From: Chitinophaga flava
GTDB lineage: Bacteria; Bacteroidota; Bacteroidia; Chitinophagales; Chitinophagaceae
Direction: 5' to 3'
NCBI RefSeq assembly: GCF_003308995.1
Contig: NZ_QFFJ01000001.1
Span: 2,294,001 to 2,358,000, forward strand
DNA: 64,000 nt
The notes beneath the pieces are model-generated. The model had not been told where the DNA came from. It worked only from the letters and a program-made list of their open reading frames with translations, and did not search any database. This document shows positions 7,607 to 16,858 of this stretch, one piece after another. Numbering within the stretch: the stretch's first letter is position 1; every line of letters begins with the position of its first letter. Both the position numbers and the translations under genes were made by a program.

Positions 7607-8935
7607 ATGCAGCTGGACAAAACATCCTATTATGACCTGTCAATCTTCAACAGGGACGAAGAATACTCCTTATTTCACCGGCTCGATTTTACTACCACTG
7701 CAGGCGGAAGAGACTATTTGCGCCAGCTTTTCAGCTCACCCTTACAGGACATCACCGCCATCCAGAACCGGCAAAAAGCCCTGCAATATATTCTGGACCT
7801 GGAAAACAACTGGCCATCCACTATTTCCAACGGTACCATTGTAGTGGTGGACAACTACCTGGAAGCCCAGATTGAGCCCATCTCCAACACGGAAGGACTA
7901 CCATTACGGCTCCAGGCCATCATCAATAAAACCCTGTACGCGCCGGATTTCGGGTATATCAAGTTTTCCTTTACCCAGCTGGTGAACCTGCTCCGCGGAT
8001 TCCGCACCTTTGTGGATGTATTTAATTCAGATCAGACGCCGAAAGTATTAAAGGTATTACTGGACAGGGCACAGCAACTGCTACATAAAAAGGATTTCAG
8101 CGATATCCTGGAAACAGAGGCTGCGGGGAACCTGAATTATGTGGAAATTCTCCGGTATGACAATTATATCAGGAAGAGACATAAAAAAGTAGTAGAGGAA
8201 CTGGTGACCCTTTATCATCAGCTGGACGCCTTTTATGCTATGGCCAAAGCCATCAAACATTATAAGCTCGGGTTTCCTGCTTTCACCAACAATCCGCGAC
8301 CGGCTATCAAAGCCAGGCAGCTGTATCATATTATCCTGCAGGAACCGGTAGCCTATGATATCACCCTGGATGAACAAAATCACTTTTTGTTTCTCACCGG
8401 CGCCAACATGGCCGGCAAAACCACTTTCATCCGGGCAGTAGGTATTGCCGTATTCATGGCTCATATAGGCATGGGCGTACCTGCCAAAGAAATGGAACTC
8501 AGCTTTTTCCATGGCATCTTCAGTAATATACAAGTACAGGACAATATCTTCAAAGGAGAGAGTTATTTCTACAGCGAAGTACAACGTATCAAAAATACCA
8601 TCCTGCAAATTAACAACGGTAAAAACTGGCTGGTACTGATTGATGAGATGTTTAAAGGGACCAATGTGGAAGACGCGAAAAACTGTTCCCTGGCCGTTAT
8701 CCGGGGACTGCTGCGCAGTTCCAACTGTCTGTTTATCTTATCCACTCACCTGTATGAGATTGCGGATGAACTGCAACAGGAACAAAGGATATTGTTTAAA
8801 TATTTTGAATCAGAAGTGATTGATGATAACCTGCACTTTACCTATCTTTTGAAAGATGGTATTGCCAAAGAAAAAATCGGTTATCTGATCCTGAAGCGGG
8901 AGAAAGTACTCGACCTGTTGAATCAGATTAATTAA
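7607..8935 (+). CDS. Short MutS-like ATPase (core and ATPase domains only)
   Basis: A 442-residue protein starting MQLDKTSYYDLSIFNRDEEY. The N-terminal half is helical like the MutS lever/core domain; the C-terminal half is the ABC-type MutS ATPase, with Walker A TGANMAGKTT at about 264-273 and Walker B WLVLIDEMFKGTN, plus a STHLYEI His switch. The mismatch-recognition N-terminal domain (Phe-x-Glu) of true MutS and the Smr nuclease domain of MutS2 are absent. This is a family of short MutS homologues seen in Bacteroidota; the job is unknown. A start 18 codons upstream (7553) is possible, but it would overlap no conserved sequence. Confidence 0.82.
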   Translation: MQLDKTSYYDLSIFNRDEEYSLFHRLDFTTTAGGRDYLRQLFSSPLQDITAIQNRQKALQYILDLENNWPSTISNGTIVVVDNYLEAQIEPISNTEGLPLRLQAIINKTLYAPDFGYIKFSFTQLVNLLRGFRTFVDVFNSDQTPKVLKVLLDRAQQLLHKKDFSDILETEAAGNLNYVEILRYDNYIRKRHKKVVEELVTLYHQLDAFYAMAKAIKHYKLGFPAFTNNPRPAIKARQLYHIILQEPVAYDITLDEQNHFLFLTGANMAGKTTFIRAVGIAVFMAHIGMGVPAKEMELSFFHGIFSNIQVQDNIFKGESYFYSEVQRIKNTILQINNGKNWLVLIDEMFKGTNVEDAKNCSLAVIRGLLRSSNCLFILSTHLYEIADELQQEQRILFKYFESEVIDDNLHFTYLLKDGIAKEKIGYLILKREKVLDLLNQIN

Positions 8936-8941
8936 TTAAGG

Positions 8942-8980
8942 GCCCAGGACTGAAGTCCTGGGCTAAAAGTCCTGGGCTAA
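8942..8980. repeat. REP-like hairpin with tandem 14-bp repeat at a convergent gene junction
   Basis: GCCCAGGACT at 8942-8951 pairs with AGTCCTGGGC at 8954-8963. The 14-bp unit AAGTCCTGGGCTAA is repeated in tandem at 8953-8966 and 8967-8980, so the left arm can pair with either copy. It may act as a two-way terminator between the MutS-like gene and the monooxygenase, whose TAG stop lies inside the second copy. Confidence 0.7.
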
Positions 8981-10152
8981 TGATATGTTTTGAGGGAAAT
9001 AGAATTAGCAATCTTTGAGGGCATCTCTATCATCATATTTTTCCAGGGAGTATAAGGTAATATCTTCCAAAATTGCTGGCTCATCCAGTGCTTAAATTTT
9101 GTTTTGGGCACAAACCAATCAAGCCCTTCAGCCAGCTCCTGGCAACGTTTTACAAAGCCCTGCATCGCTGTTTCATAGTTAGCAAAGGCTTGCTGATAGT
9201 TACCGTTGTTTGCCCTCAGCTCTCCTGCCAGGATATAAGCGCCGATAAAAGCCATAGAAGTACCCATTCCCGACATTGGAGAGGCGCAGTGAGCTGCATC
9301 GCCAATGAGCGCAACACGGCCTCGTGACCAGTTATCCATTTTAATCTGGCTGATGGAATCAAAATAAAAATCAGAAGATGTATCCATCAATTCTAACAGA
9401 CGTGGTACCTGCCATTCTTCTCCGGAAAAGTTTTTTCTGATGATCTGCTTTTGCTGATCGATATCTCTGTAATCGTAATGAAAACGGTCAGCGCAGAAAT
9501 AGAATGAAGCTTTTGCTTCCGTACCTTGTTTGGACCCGAAAACACCCACCCGTTTGCCCAGTGTGCCGTAATACAATCCGTCCATACCCAGGTTCATGAA
9601 GTTGGGTATAGTAAAGATGGCGATATATACTCCCATATGGGATGAAAAACTGTTTTCTTCTCCAAAAGCAATAGACCTTACCTGAGAATGCAGACCGTCG
9701 GCGCCGAATACAAAATCATAGCGGGCGGGTTTACTGTTTTTGAAAGTGACATTCACACCTTCCTCATCCTGTATAAGCGCGGTGATGGTGTCGTTGAAGA
9801 TATAATTTACCTGATGACGGGTTGTTTCGTACATTATCTTTACCAGGTCGCCCCGCATGATTTCCAGTTCACCACTGGTAAATCCATCCGGGAAACGGGC
9901 TACCTTCTTATTGTTCTTATCTACCAGCGTGATTTTCCCGGACCTGGTTTCATATTTAAGCAGTTCTTCCCAAATACCCATTTCCTTCAATATGGGCATC
10001 ACTGCGCCCCGAAAGTCTACAGCATGACCACCAGGCCGGATAGTAGGAGAACGTTCAACAATAGTAACATCATATCCATATTTAGTAAGCCAGTAGGCCA
10101 GTGCCGGGCCCGCAATACTGGCACCGGAGATCAGAACGGTGTTAGTTTTCAT
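8977..10152 (-). CDS. FAD-dependent monooxygenase (PHBH/TetX-like)
   Basis: A 391-residue group A flavoprotein hydroxylase. It begins with the FAD Rossmann region TVLISGASIAGPALAYWL (a GxxIAGP variant of GxGxxG), then VERSP; the DG motif appears as FGADGLHSQVR, and the GD motif as VALIGDAAHCASPMSGMGTSMA. The C-terminus is a helical tail with several Trp. Such enzymes hydroxylate aromatic or polycyclic substrates using NAD(P)H; TetX-like tetracycline degradation is one possibility, but the substrate cannot be read from sequence. It is a single gene with a weak promoter of its own. Confidence 0.88.
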   Translation of the reverse strand: MKTNTVLISGASIAGPALAYWLTKYGYDVTIVERSPTIRPGGHAVDFRGAVMPILKEMGIWEELLKYETRSGKITLVDKNNKKVARFPDGFTSGELEIMRGDLVKIMYETTRHQVNYIFNDTITALIQDEEGVNVTFKNSKPARYDFVFGADGLHSQVRSIAFGEENSFSSHMGVYIAIFTIPNFMNLGMDGLYYGTLGKRVGVFGSKQGTEAKASFYFCADRFHYDYRDIDQQKQIIRKNFSGEEWQVPRLLELMDTSSDFYFDSISQIKMDNWSRGRVALIGDAAHCASPMSGMGTSMAFIGAYILAGELRANNGNYQQAFANYETAMQGFVKRCQELAEGLDWFVPKTKFKHWMSQQFWKILPYTPWKNMMIEMPSKIANSISLKTYH

Positions 10153-10156
10153 GTTG

Positions 10157-10187
10157 TAAAATTATTCTGAGGTACCACGCCGGACAA
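10157..10187 (-). promoter_or_regulatory. Candidate promoter of the FAD monooxygenase
   Basis: On the minus strand TTG (10187-10185), a 20-nt spacer and TAATTTTA (10164-10157, one mismatch to TAnnTTTG) lie 4 nt before the start codon. Confidence 0.35.
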
Positions 10188-10309
10188 TCTGCCCTAGGTT
10201 AATCAACCCAAAAGCTCGGTGAAAGACCTTTTCCGGGCGGTAGAAAACCGTTATACTTTGGCCGCTTTGTATGAACACATTATATTAGTAGCTGTTAACC
10301 CAAAACCAT

Positions 10310-11851
10310 ATGATTGTTAAAACCTTCGGCAGCGCCATCTATGGCGTCAATGCCATCACTATCACCATAGAGGTGAACGTATCTTCACAAGGAAACAGAT
10401 TTTACATGGTAGGACTGCCAGACAGTGCAGTAAAGGAGAGTGAGCGGCGTATTGAGTCGGCCATTAGTCACCTGGGCTTTAAGATGCCCAGGACAAGAAC
10501 GGTGGTGAATATGGCCCCTGCCGATATCCGTAAGGCCGGTGCAGCCTATGATCTGCCGATTGCAGTAGGCATACTGGGGGCTTCAGGTAAGATACCTGCC
10601 GGATCTTTTGCCCGTTATCTGCTGATGGGAGAGTTATCGCTGGATGGCACAGTGCTGCCTATCAGAGGAGCGTTATCTATGGCCATACAAGCGCAGCAGG
10701 AGGGTTTCAGCGGCTTTGTGCTGCCGGCCGTCAATGCCCGGGAAGCAGCCATGGTGGAGCACCTTGAAGTGTATGGTGTATCTCATCTTTCGGAGGTACT
10801 GCAGTTTTTCCGGCAACCAGACAGTCTTACACCGGTGCATGTTTCCGCGCAGGAGCATTTTAGTGTAGGGCAATCTCTTTTTGATGTGGATTTCAGCGAT
10901 GTAAAAGGGCAGCATAATATCAAGCGGGCGCTGGAAATAGCTGCAGCCGGAGGACATAATGCGATCCTGATAGGTCCGCCGGGAGCGGGCAAAACCATGC
11001 TTGCACAGCGGCTGGCCACGATCTTGCCGCCGCTCACCCTGCAGGAAGCGCTGGAGACCACCAAGATTCATTCTGTAGCCGGGAAACTGCCTGGTCATGC
11101 TTCGCTGATATCGAAGCGGCCGTTCCGGTCGCCGCACCATACCATCAGTGATACTGCGCTGGTGGGCGGCGGCAGTGTCCCGCAACCTGGCGAGATCTCG
11201 CTGGCACATCATGGTGTATTGTTTCTCGACGAGCTGCCTGAATTTAAGCGCAAAGTGCTGGAGGTGATGCGTCAGCCACTGGAAGAGCGGCGGGTGACCA
11301 TCTCCCGCGCCCGTTCTGCCATTGACTTTCCCGCGGGTTTTATGTTGCTGGCTTCCATGAATCCCTGCCCTTGCGGTTATTTCAACCATCCGGAAAAAGA
11401 ATGCAGTTGTTCACCAGGGATGGTGCAAAAATACCTCAACAGGGTATCAGGTCCGCTGCTGGACCGTATAGACCTACATGTAGAGGTGACGCCGGTGTCT
11501 TTCAGCGCCCTGACAGAAAACAGGGAAGAAGAAAAAAGTACGTATATCCGTGAGCGTGTGATAGCAGCGCGGACGCTACAGGCGCGGCGTTATGCAGCCT
11601 ATCCCGGTATTTTCTGCAATGCACAGGTCAACAGCCAGCAGCTGAGAGCACACTGCACCATCAACGACAACTGCAACCAGCTGCTGAAGGATGCCATCCG
11701 CCGATTAAAGCTGTCGGCCAGGGCCTATGACCGCATATTAAAAGTAAGCCGTACCATCGCCGACCTCGCCCGCAGTGAAAGCGTGGAAGTACCGCATATG
11801 GCGGAAGCTATTCAATACAGAAGCCTGGACCGGGAAGGATGGGGCAACTGA
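10310..11851 (+). CDS. YifB/ComM family Mg-chelatase-like AAA+ ATPase
   Basis: A 513-residue protein of normal YifB length. The N-terminal ChlI-like domain (about 1-165) begins VKTFGSAIYGVNAITITIEV and contains VNMAPADIRKAG and LPIAVGIL. The AAA+ core holds Walker A GPPGAGKTMLAQR, FRSPHHTIS, Walker B GVLFLDELPEF and a sensor region. A cysteine cluster NPCPCGY ... CSC sits in the insertion typical of the family, and the C-terminal helical domain has LSARAYDRILKVSRTIADL. In some bacteria ComM is a branch-migration helicase for natural transformation; the role here is unproven. It converges on the EF-G paralog with a 27-nt gap. Confidence 0.93.
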   Translation: MIVKTFGSAIYGVNAITITIEVNVSSQGNRFYMVGLPDSAVKESERRIESAISHLGFKMPRTRTVVNMAPADIRKAGAAYDLPIAVGILGASGKIPAGSFARYLLMGELSLDGTVLPIRGALSMAIQAQQEGFSGFVLPAVNAREAAMVEHLEVYGVSHLSEVLQFFRQPDSLTPVHVSAQEHFSVGQSLFDVDFSDVKGQHNIKRALEIAAAGGHNAILIGPPGAGKTMLAQRLATILPPLTLQEALETTKIHSVAGKLPGHASLISKRPFRSPHHTISDTALVGGGSVPQPGEISLAHHGVLFLDELPEFKRKVLEVMRQPLEERRVTISRARSAIDFPAGFMLLASMNPCPCGYFNHPEKECSCSPGMVQKYLNRVSGPLLDRIDLHVEVTPVSFSALTENREEEKSTYIRERVIAARTLQARRYAAYPGIFCNAQVNSQQLRAHCTINDNCNQLLKDAIRRLKLSARAYDRILKVSRTIADLARSESVEVPHMAEAIQYRSLDREGWGN

Positions 11852-11878
11852 AAAAAATTACGAATTATGGGTTATGAG

Positions 11879-14005
11879 TTAAACAACTTCTTCTTTCTGG
11901 TATTCTTCGCTTAGTTTTTTCTGTATTTCGGGTGGGACAGGTGCATATTCCGCGAAGGAAGAATGAACCTTGGCCTTTCCCTGGGTAACGTTGCGCAGGG
12001 CGGCAAACAGCTTGTCCAGCTCAGCCTGTGGCGTACGGGCTTTGATGACCTGATAGCCATTCAGTGTATCCATTCCCGTTATTACGCTTCTGCGGCTTTG
12101 CAGTTCACTCATAATATCGCCCATCATGGCATCGGGAGCGGTGGCTTCGATGTCGAACACGGGTTCGAGCAGCTGAGGCGCAGCCTGGTGGAAGGCTTCT
12201 CTGAAGGCCATCATACCGGCGATCTTAAAAGAGATATCGTTACTGTCTACCGGGTGCATTTTTCCATCATAGACACTTACCCTTATATCACGCACATAGG
12301 AGCCGGTAAGTGGTCCTTCCTGCATTTTCTCCATCACTCCTTTAAGGATGGAAGGCAGGAAGCGGTTATCTATTGCGCCGCCTACGATACAGTTGTTGAA
12401 CACCAGTTTACCGCCCCACTGTAGTGGCACTTCTTCAGTTTCTCTGACGGGATATTCCTTCAGCGGGGGCATTCCTTCATACCAGGGTTCTATTTTCATA
12501 TACACTTCCCCAAACTGGCCGGCGCCGCCGGACTGCTTTTTATGGCGATAAGATGCCAGTGCCGGCTTACGGATTGTTTCGCGATAGGGTATTTTGGCGG
12601 GCAGGTAGGCTACCTGCATTTTGTAGATATTTTCCAGTCGCCATTTGGTGACCAGCAGGTGCAAATCTCCCTGACCGTGCAGGATCACCTGTTTCAGTTC
12701 CCGGTTGAATTCCACCAGCAGGGTGGGATCTTCCATGTGGATTTCGGCGAGTACTTCGCTCATTTTTTCATCGTCGCTTTTGTTTTTGGCTTCGATGGCC
12801 ACGCGTACTTTAGGAGTGGGGAACTGTATAGGGTCTATTTGTGCGGCCAGGTTTTTCTCAGAGAGGGTGTGGTTGGTGTAGGTATTTTTCAGTTTGAGGG
12901 TGCAGCCAATGTCGCCGGCTTTGAGGGAATCAACGTTGTTGCGGTTTTTTCCGTCGGCGATAAACAGCTGGCTGATACGCTCGGTGGTGTTAGCCTCTTC
13001 ATTGACGAGCTCCATCCCTGGTTTTATTTCCCCGGAGACCACTTTAAAGAAGGAGAGGCGGCCGATATGGGGTTCCTGCAGGGTTTTGAAAATGAAGAGG
13101 CAGGGAGGACCGGCCGGGTCGCAGGGAATCTCTTTACCATCGATGGTGATTTCCGGCGGCATTTCGGACGCGGAGGGGGCTACATTGTCGATGAAGCCCA
13201 TGAGGCGTCCGCTGCCCATATCATTTTTTGCAGAGAGGCAGAATACCGGGAAAATCTGATGTTTGAGCATGCCTATTTTGATACCCTGGCGCAGTTCGTC
13301 CTCGTCGAGGCTGCCCTTTTCAAAGTATTGTTCCATGAGGGTATCATCGTTTTCTGCTGCTTTTTCCACGAGAGCATTGTGCAAGGCTTCGGCCCTTTCC
13401 TTTTCGCTATCGGGGATAGGGAGTTTTTCGGGTTTGCCACCATCTTCCGGGAAGCGGTAAAGGGTCATTTTGAGCAGGTCGATAATGGCATTGAAGCCGT
13501 GTCCCTGATTGACGGGGTACTGCATGATAGTGACTGCATTACCGAGGATGCGGGTGGCGTCTTCAACTGTTTTATTGAAGTTGGCCTGTTCGGTATCGAG
13601 CTGGTTGACTGCCAGGATGGTAGGCTTTCGGTATTTGTCTACATAATCCCAGATCAGTTCTGTGCCTACTTCCACGCCATACTGAGCGTTAAGCAGGAGC
13701 ACAGCAGTATCGCACACGCGGATGGCGGAGATCACTTCTCCTATAAAATCTTCCAGGCCAGGGGTATCAATGATGTTGATTTTGTAGTCTTTCCATTCGG
13801 TGTGCAGTGCAGTGGCATAGACAGAGTTGCCGCGCTCGTGTTCTATTTCGTGGTAGTCCGAGATAGTGTTTTTCTCTTCTACTGTTCCGCGCTTGTTGAT
13901 AATACCGGCTTCAAACAACATTGTTTCGGAGAGGGTAGTTTTGCCGCTTTTGGGTGCGCCTAACAGTACGATGTTTTTGATATGTTTTTCATCATACGTC
14001 TTCAT
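11879..14005 (-). CDS. EF-G paralog (EF-G2-like) lacking the catalytic histidine
   Basis: A 708-residue five-domain EF-G homologue. G1 is GAPKSGKT (16-23), G3 is DTPG (80-83) and G4 is NQLD (134-137, instead of NKxD). The switch II position that is His in translating EF-G (DTPGHVDF) is Leu (DTPGLEDF), and switch I reads RGNSV rather than RGITI. Domain IV is present (QSGGAGQFGEVYMKIEP, NNCIVGGAIDNRFLPSI) and domain V follows (FDIEATAPDAMMGDIMSELQSRR). I recall a Bacteroides paralog, EF-G2, that supports elongation without GTP hydrolysis in starvation; this protein may be similar. The ATG at 14005 is chosen over a GTG 11 codons upstream because it sits just before the G domain. Confidence 0.88.
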   Translation of the reverse strand: MKTYDEKHIKNIVLLGAPKSGKTTLSETMLFEAGIINKRGTVEEKNTISDYHEIEHERGNSVYATALHTEWKDYKINIIDTPGLEDFIGEVISAIRVCDTAVLLLNAQYGVEVGTELIWDYVDKYRKPTILAVNQLDTEQANFNKTVEDATRILGNAVTIMQYPVNQGHGFNAIIDLLKMTLYRFPEDGGKPEKLPIPDSEKERAEALHNALVEKAAENDDTLMEQYFEKGSLDEDELRQGIKIGMLKHQIFPVFCLSAKNDMGSGRLMGFIDNVAPSASEMPPEITIDGKEIPCDPAGPPCLFIFKTLQEPHIGRLSFFKVVSGEIKPGMELVNEEANTTERISQLFIADGKNRNNVDSLKAGDIGCTLKLKNTYTNHTLSEKNLAAQIDPIQFPTPKVRVAIEAKNKSDDEKMSEVLAEIHMEDPTLLVEFNRELKQVILHGQGDLHLLVTKWRLENIYKMQVAYLPAKIPYRETIRKPALASYRHKKQSGGAGQFGEVYMKIEPWYEGMPPLKEYPVRETEEVPLQWGGKLVFNNCIVGGAIDNRFLPSILKGVMEKMQEGPLTGSYVRDIRVSVYDGKMHPVDSNDISFKIAGMMAFREAFHQAAPQLLEPVFDIEATAPDAMMGDIMSELQSRRSVITGMDTLNGYQVIKARTPQAELDKLFAALRNVTQGKAKVHSSFAEYAPVPPEIQKKLSEEYQKEEVV

Positions 14006-14126
14006 ATGTGGAGATTTAATCAGGTAATCGATTATCACCTTTGCCTAACAAAGAACTACTATTAAGTTAACGATTTTTGGTCAAAAAATGACCTTAACAT
14101 TACCCATAATATGTTACAACATGCAG

Positions 14127-14134
14127 TAACTTTG
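14127..14134 (+). promoter_or_regulatory. -7 box of the ABC exporter gene
   Basis: TAACTTTG matches TAnnTTTG and lies 21 nt before the ATG at 14156. No clear TTTG is seen at the expected upstream distance, so the site rests on one element. Confidence 0.45.
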
Positions 14135-14155
14135 TGCTCCGAGAAAAATCGATAT

Positions 14156-15934
14156 ATGAAATTATTGTTGCATTATTTAAAGAGATATAAATGGCTCGTT
14201 GTATTGGCGATGGTACTGGCGAGTGTTAACCAGCTTTTTTCTTTGCTGGATCCGATGATTTTTGGTTGGATAATTGACCGGTTTGCTTCACATCCGCATA
14301 GTACCCTAAAAGGTGGCACTATATTCAGGCCGGAGGGGCAATATCTGACAGGCGTATTGTTGCTCGTTGGCGCTGCTATCGGGGTAGCGATGGTATCCAG
14401 GATTGCCAAGGCATTCCAGGATTATGCCGTAAACGTAATTGTGCAGAAATTTGGCGCACAGGTGTATACCGATGGGTTAAAACACTCTCTAAGACTGCCT
14501 TATCAGCAGTTTGAGGACCAGCGTAGCGGTGAAACACTGGCGATTCTGCAGAAGGTGCGGACAGACTGCGAAAAGTTCATCACTTCCTTTGTAAACGTAT
14601 TGTTTGTTTCCATGATCGGAGTGGTGTTTGTGATGATATATGCAGCCACAGTACACTGGACACTGCCACTGGTATATCTGACAGGCTGCATATTGCTTAC
14701 CATACTCATGAGTTTGCTCAGCCGGAAAATAAAGGTGATCCAGAAAACGATCGTGAAGGAAACCACAGCGCTGGCTGGTTCTACTACCGAATCGCTGCGG
14801 AATATAGAGTTAGTAAAGAGCCTTGGCCTTACGCAACAGGAGATCAGAAGGCTGAATTCCACCACTATCAAAATATTGATGCTGGAACTCAAGAAAGTAC
14901 GCAGTATCCGCAGTATCAGCTTTGTACAGGGTACCTTTGTGAACCTGATGCGTCAGAGTATTCTGTTTCTGCTGTTGTTTTACATCTATCGTGATTATGT
15001 GAGCATTGGCCAGCTGATGACGCTGCAGCTGTATTCCTTCTTTATTTTCGGTCCTTTACAGGAGTTGGGAAATATTATCCTGAACTACAGGGAAGCACAG
15101 GTATCGCTGCTGAATTTCCAGAGCATTTTGAGCACGCCGGTAGAAGAGACACCGGCCCACCCAATAAAAATCAACCACATTGACGAGCTCACTTTCCGTC
15201 ATGTAGGTTTCAAACATCTGACAGCGGCCACCAAGGCGCTGGACCAGGTGAACTTTGCAGTGAGTGTAGGCGAGACCGTAGCCTTCGTAGGTCCTTCCGG
15301 TTCCGGTAAAACCACGCTGGTAAAACTGTTGGTAGGTCTCTATAAACCTAATGAAGGTCATATCCTTTACAACGGTGTAGATGCCAATGAAGCAGACATG
15401 GAAGATCTGCGGCACCAGGTAGGCTTTGTAACGCAGGACACGCAGCTGTTTGCCGGCACTATCCGGGAAAATTTGTTGTTTGTGAATCCGGGAGCTTCTG
15501 ATGCGGAGGTCATGGAAGCATTGAACAAAGCCTCCTGTTATTCTTTGCTGGCAAGGGCTGACAAAGGACTGGAGACTGTTATTGGCGAAGGAGGTATTAA
15601 AATCTCCGGAGGAGAAAAACAGCGGTTGTCTATAGCCAGAGCATTGCTGCGTAAGCCAAGGCTGATGGTATTTGATGAAGCTACTTCAGCGCTGGATTCC
15701 ATCACAGAAGAGGAGATCACCAAAACAGTAAGACAGGTAACCGCCAGCAAACAGCATATTACAGTGATGATTGCGCACCGGTTGAGCACCATTATGCATG
15801 CCGACCGTATCTATGTACTGGAAAAAGGCCGTATTGTGGAAACGGGCAGACATGAGGAATTGCTGAAAGAGAAAGGTTTGTATTATGCCATGTGGCGCCA
15901 GCAGATAGGCGAACGCAAGCTGGAAACCGTCTAG
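14156..15934 (+). CDS. ABC transporter, fused permease and ATPase (exporter half-transporter)
   Basis: A 592-residue protein with a six-helix transmembrane domain (about 15-310) followed by an ATPase domain. The ATPase shows Walker A GPSGSGKTTLVKLL, Q-loop QVGFVTQDTQLF, signature ISGGEKQRLSIARAL, Walker B LMVFDEATSALDS and H-loop IAHRLSTI. This is the MsbA/MDR-type exporter layout and it should act as a homodimer or heterodimer in the inner membrane. The substrate (lipid, peptide or drug) is unknown. ATG 14156, which begins MKLLLHYLKRYKW, is preferred to 14111 because it follows the -7 box and starts the first amphipathic helix. Confidence 0.92.
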   Translation: MKLLLHYLKRYKWLVVLAMVLASVNQLFSLLDPMIFGWIIDRFASHPHSTLKGGTIFRPEGQYLTGVLLLVGAAIGVAMVSRIAKAFQDYAVNVIVQKFGAQVYTDGLKHSLRLPYQQFEDQRSGETLAILQKVRTDCEKFITSFVNVLFVSMIGVVFVMIYAATVHWTLPLVYLTGCILLTILMSLLSRKIKVIQKTIVKETTALAGSTTESLRNIELVKSLGLTQQEIRRLNSTTIKILMLELKKVRSIRSISFVQGTFVNLMRQSILFLLLFYIYRDYVSIGQLMTLQLYSFFIFGPLQELGNIILNYREAQVSLLNFQSILSTPVEETPAHPIKINHIDELTFRHVGFKHLTAATKALDQVNFAVSVGETVAFVGPSGSGKTTLVKLLVGLYKPNEGHILYNGVDANEADMEDLRHQVGFVTQDTQLFAGTIRENLLFVNPGASDAEVMEALNKASCYSLLARADKGLETVIGEGGIKISGGEKQRLSIARALLRKPRLMVFDEATSALDSITEEEITKTVRQVTASKQHITVMIAHRLSTIMHADRIYVLEKGRIVETGRHEELLKEKGLYYAMWRQQIGERKLETV

Positions 15935-15948
15935 TGAATTAAAAAACT

Positions 15949-15956
15949 TATTTTTG
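15949..15956 (+). promoter_or_regulatory. -7 box of the DUF983 gene
   Basis: TATTTTTG matches TAnnTTTG and lies 21 nt before the ATG at 15978. The -33 element is not clear, as the upstream sequence runs into the ABC gene. Confidence 0.45.
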
Positions 15957-15977
15957 CACCGAATCAGTGTAAAAACT

Positions 15978-16418
15978 ATGGAACACAAACGCCCAAATTA
16001 TTTCGTCAGCCTGTTAACGATGAAATGTCCCAAATGCCGGAGAGGAGATATGTATAAAGACAAAAATCCTTTTCATGTCAAGTTTTCGAAGATCTTCAAC
16101 ATGTACGACAATTGTCCGGTATGTGATCAGAAGTTTGAACTGGAAACGGGATTCTGGTTTGGGACGGGTTATGTGAGTTATGCACTTTCCGTGGCATTCA
16201 GTGTATTCAATCTTATCTGGTTTGCCGTTTTTTTTGGTATCAGCTGGAGAGACAATAGTATATTTATATGGTTGGGTATAAACGGAGTTTTGCTGGTATT
16301 GATACAGCCATGGCTGATGCGCATTTCAAGGGTTATTTACCTGTATTTCTTTGTTTATTATGATGAGGATACAGCGTCCCTGCCAGCACAGGCACATCAT
16401 CATCCGGAGAAAAACTAA
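15978..16418 (+). CDS. DUF983 family membrane protein
   Basis: A 146-residue protein with a zinc-ribbon-like N-terminus: CPKCRRGDMY and, about 30 residues later, CPVCDQKFELETGFWFG, giving two CxxC pairs. Two hydrophobic segments follow (about VSYALSVAFSVFNLIWFAVFFG and IFIWLGINGVLLVLIQPWLM). This matches DUF983 proteins, which are inner-membrane proteins of unknown role, sometimes found with cytochrome oxidase genes. The ATG is chosen over a TTG at 15954 because the -7 box and leader fit it. A strong terminator follows. Confidence 0.83.
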   Translation: MEHKRPNYFVSLLTMKCPKCRRGDMYKDKNPFHVKFSKIFNMYDNCPVCDQKFELETGFWFGTGYVSYALSVAFSVFNLIWFAVFFGISWRDNSIFIWLGINGVLLVLIQPWLMRISRVIYLYFFVYYDEDTASLPAQAHHHPEKN

Positions 16419-16443
16419 AATAAAATATTGTTGAAAATAGTAT

Positions 16444-16472
16444 GGGGCTGTAAAAACAGCCCCTTTCTTTTT
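16444..16472 (+). terminator. Terminator of the DUF983 gene
   Basis: GGGGCTGT at 16444-16451 pairs with ACAGCCCC at 16456-16463 across AAAA and is followed by TTTCTTTTT. Confidence 0.9.
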
Positions 16473-16858
16473 CAACCAAAATCTGAACCAATGGTGGTCA
16501 GAAAAATTTTACTCTGCAAAACCAAATAATAAATAAAGAGGGAAAACTGCTTAGCCATTCGGGCAGGACAATCAATCACACTATCTAAAAGCAGGACGAA
16601 GCTACGAATTCCACTAAAATTCCGAACACAAAATTATATAAATGGCAAATCTTTAACCATGAGCTGAAAAAAAACATAGGTGAAATTAATCTTGTAAAGA
16701 GAATATTTGTAACTTCAGGATAAGCGGCGGTAACCAGTTTTTTGTGATGAAATTTTGTTAACACAGCTGCTTCAATTCACTCAAAAAACCATATCCAATT
16801 CTCCACCAGCCTTCATCTTATATACTTGTTGTTTATTAACAAATAAACCAGCAACTAT
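16473..16858. other. Intergenic region upstream of the T6SS cassette
   Basis: 386 bases without a convincing gene, more AT-rich than the preceding genes. No good consensus promoter was found; TATACTTG near 16821 is a partial match to TAnnTTTG. A small hairpin, GTTTATT at 16831-16837 with AATAAAC at 16842-16848, lies 10 nt before the hcp start and may be a leader structure. Confidence 0.5.

Noticed and set aside
12542..13963. 473-codon open frame opposite the EF-G paralog
   Set aside because: It lies wholly antisense to a well-conserved five-domain protein, is rich in Phe/Gly/Val as expected from the complement of the EF-G codons, and has no recognisable domain.
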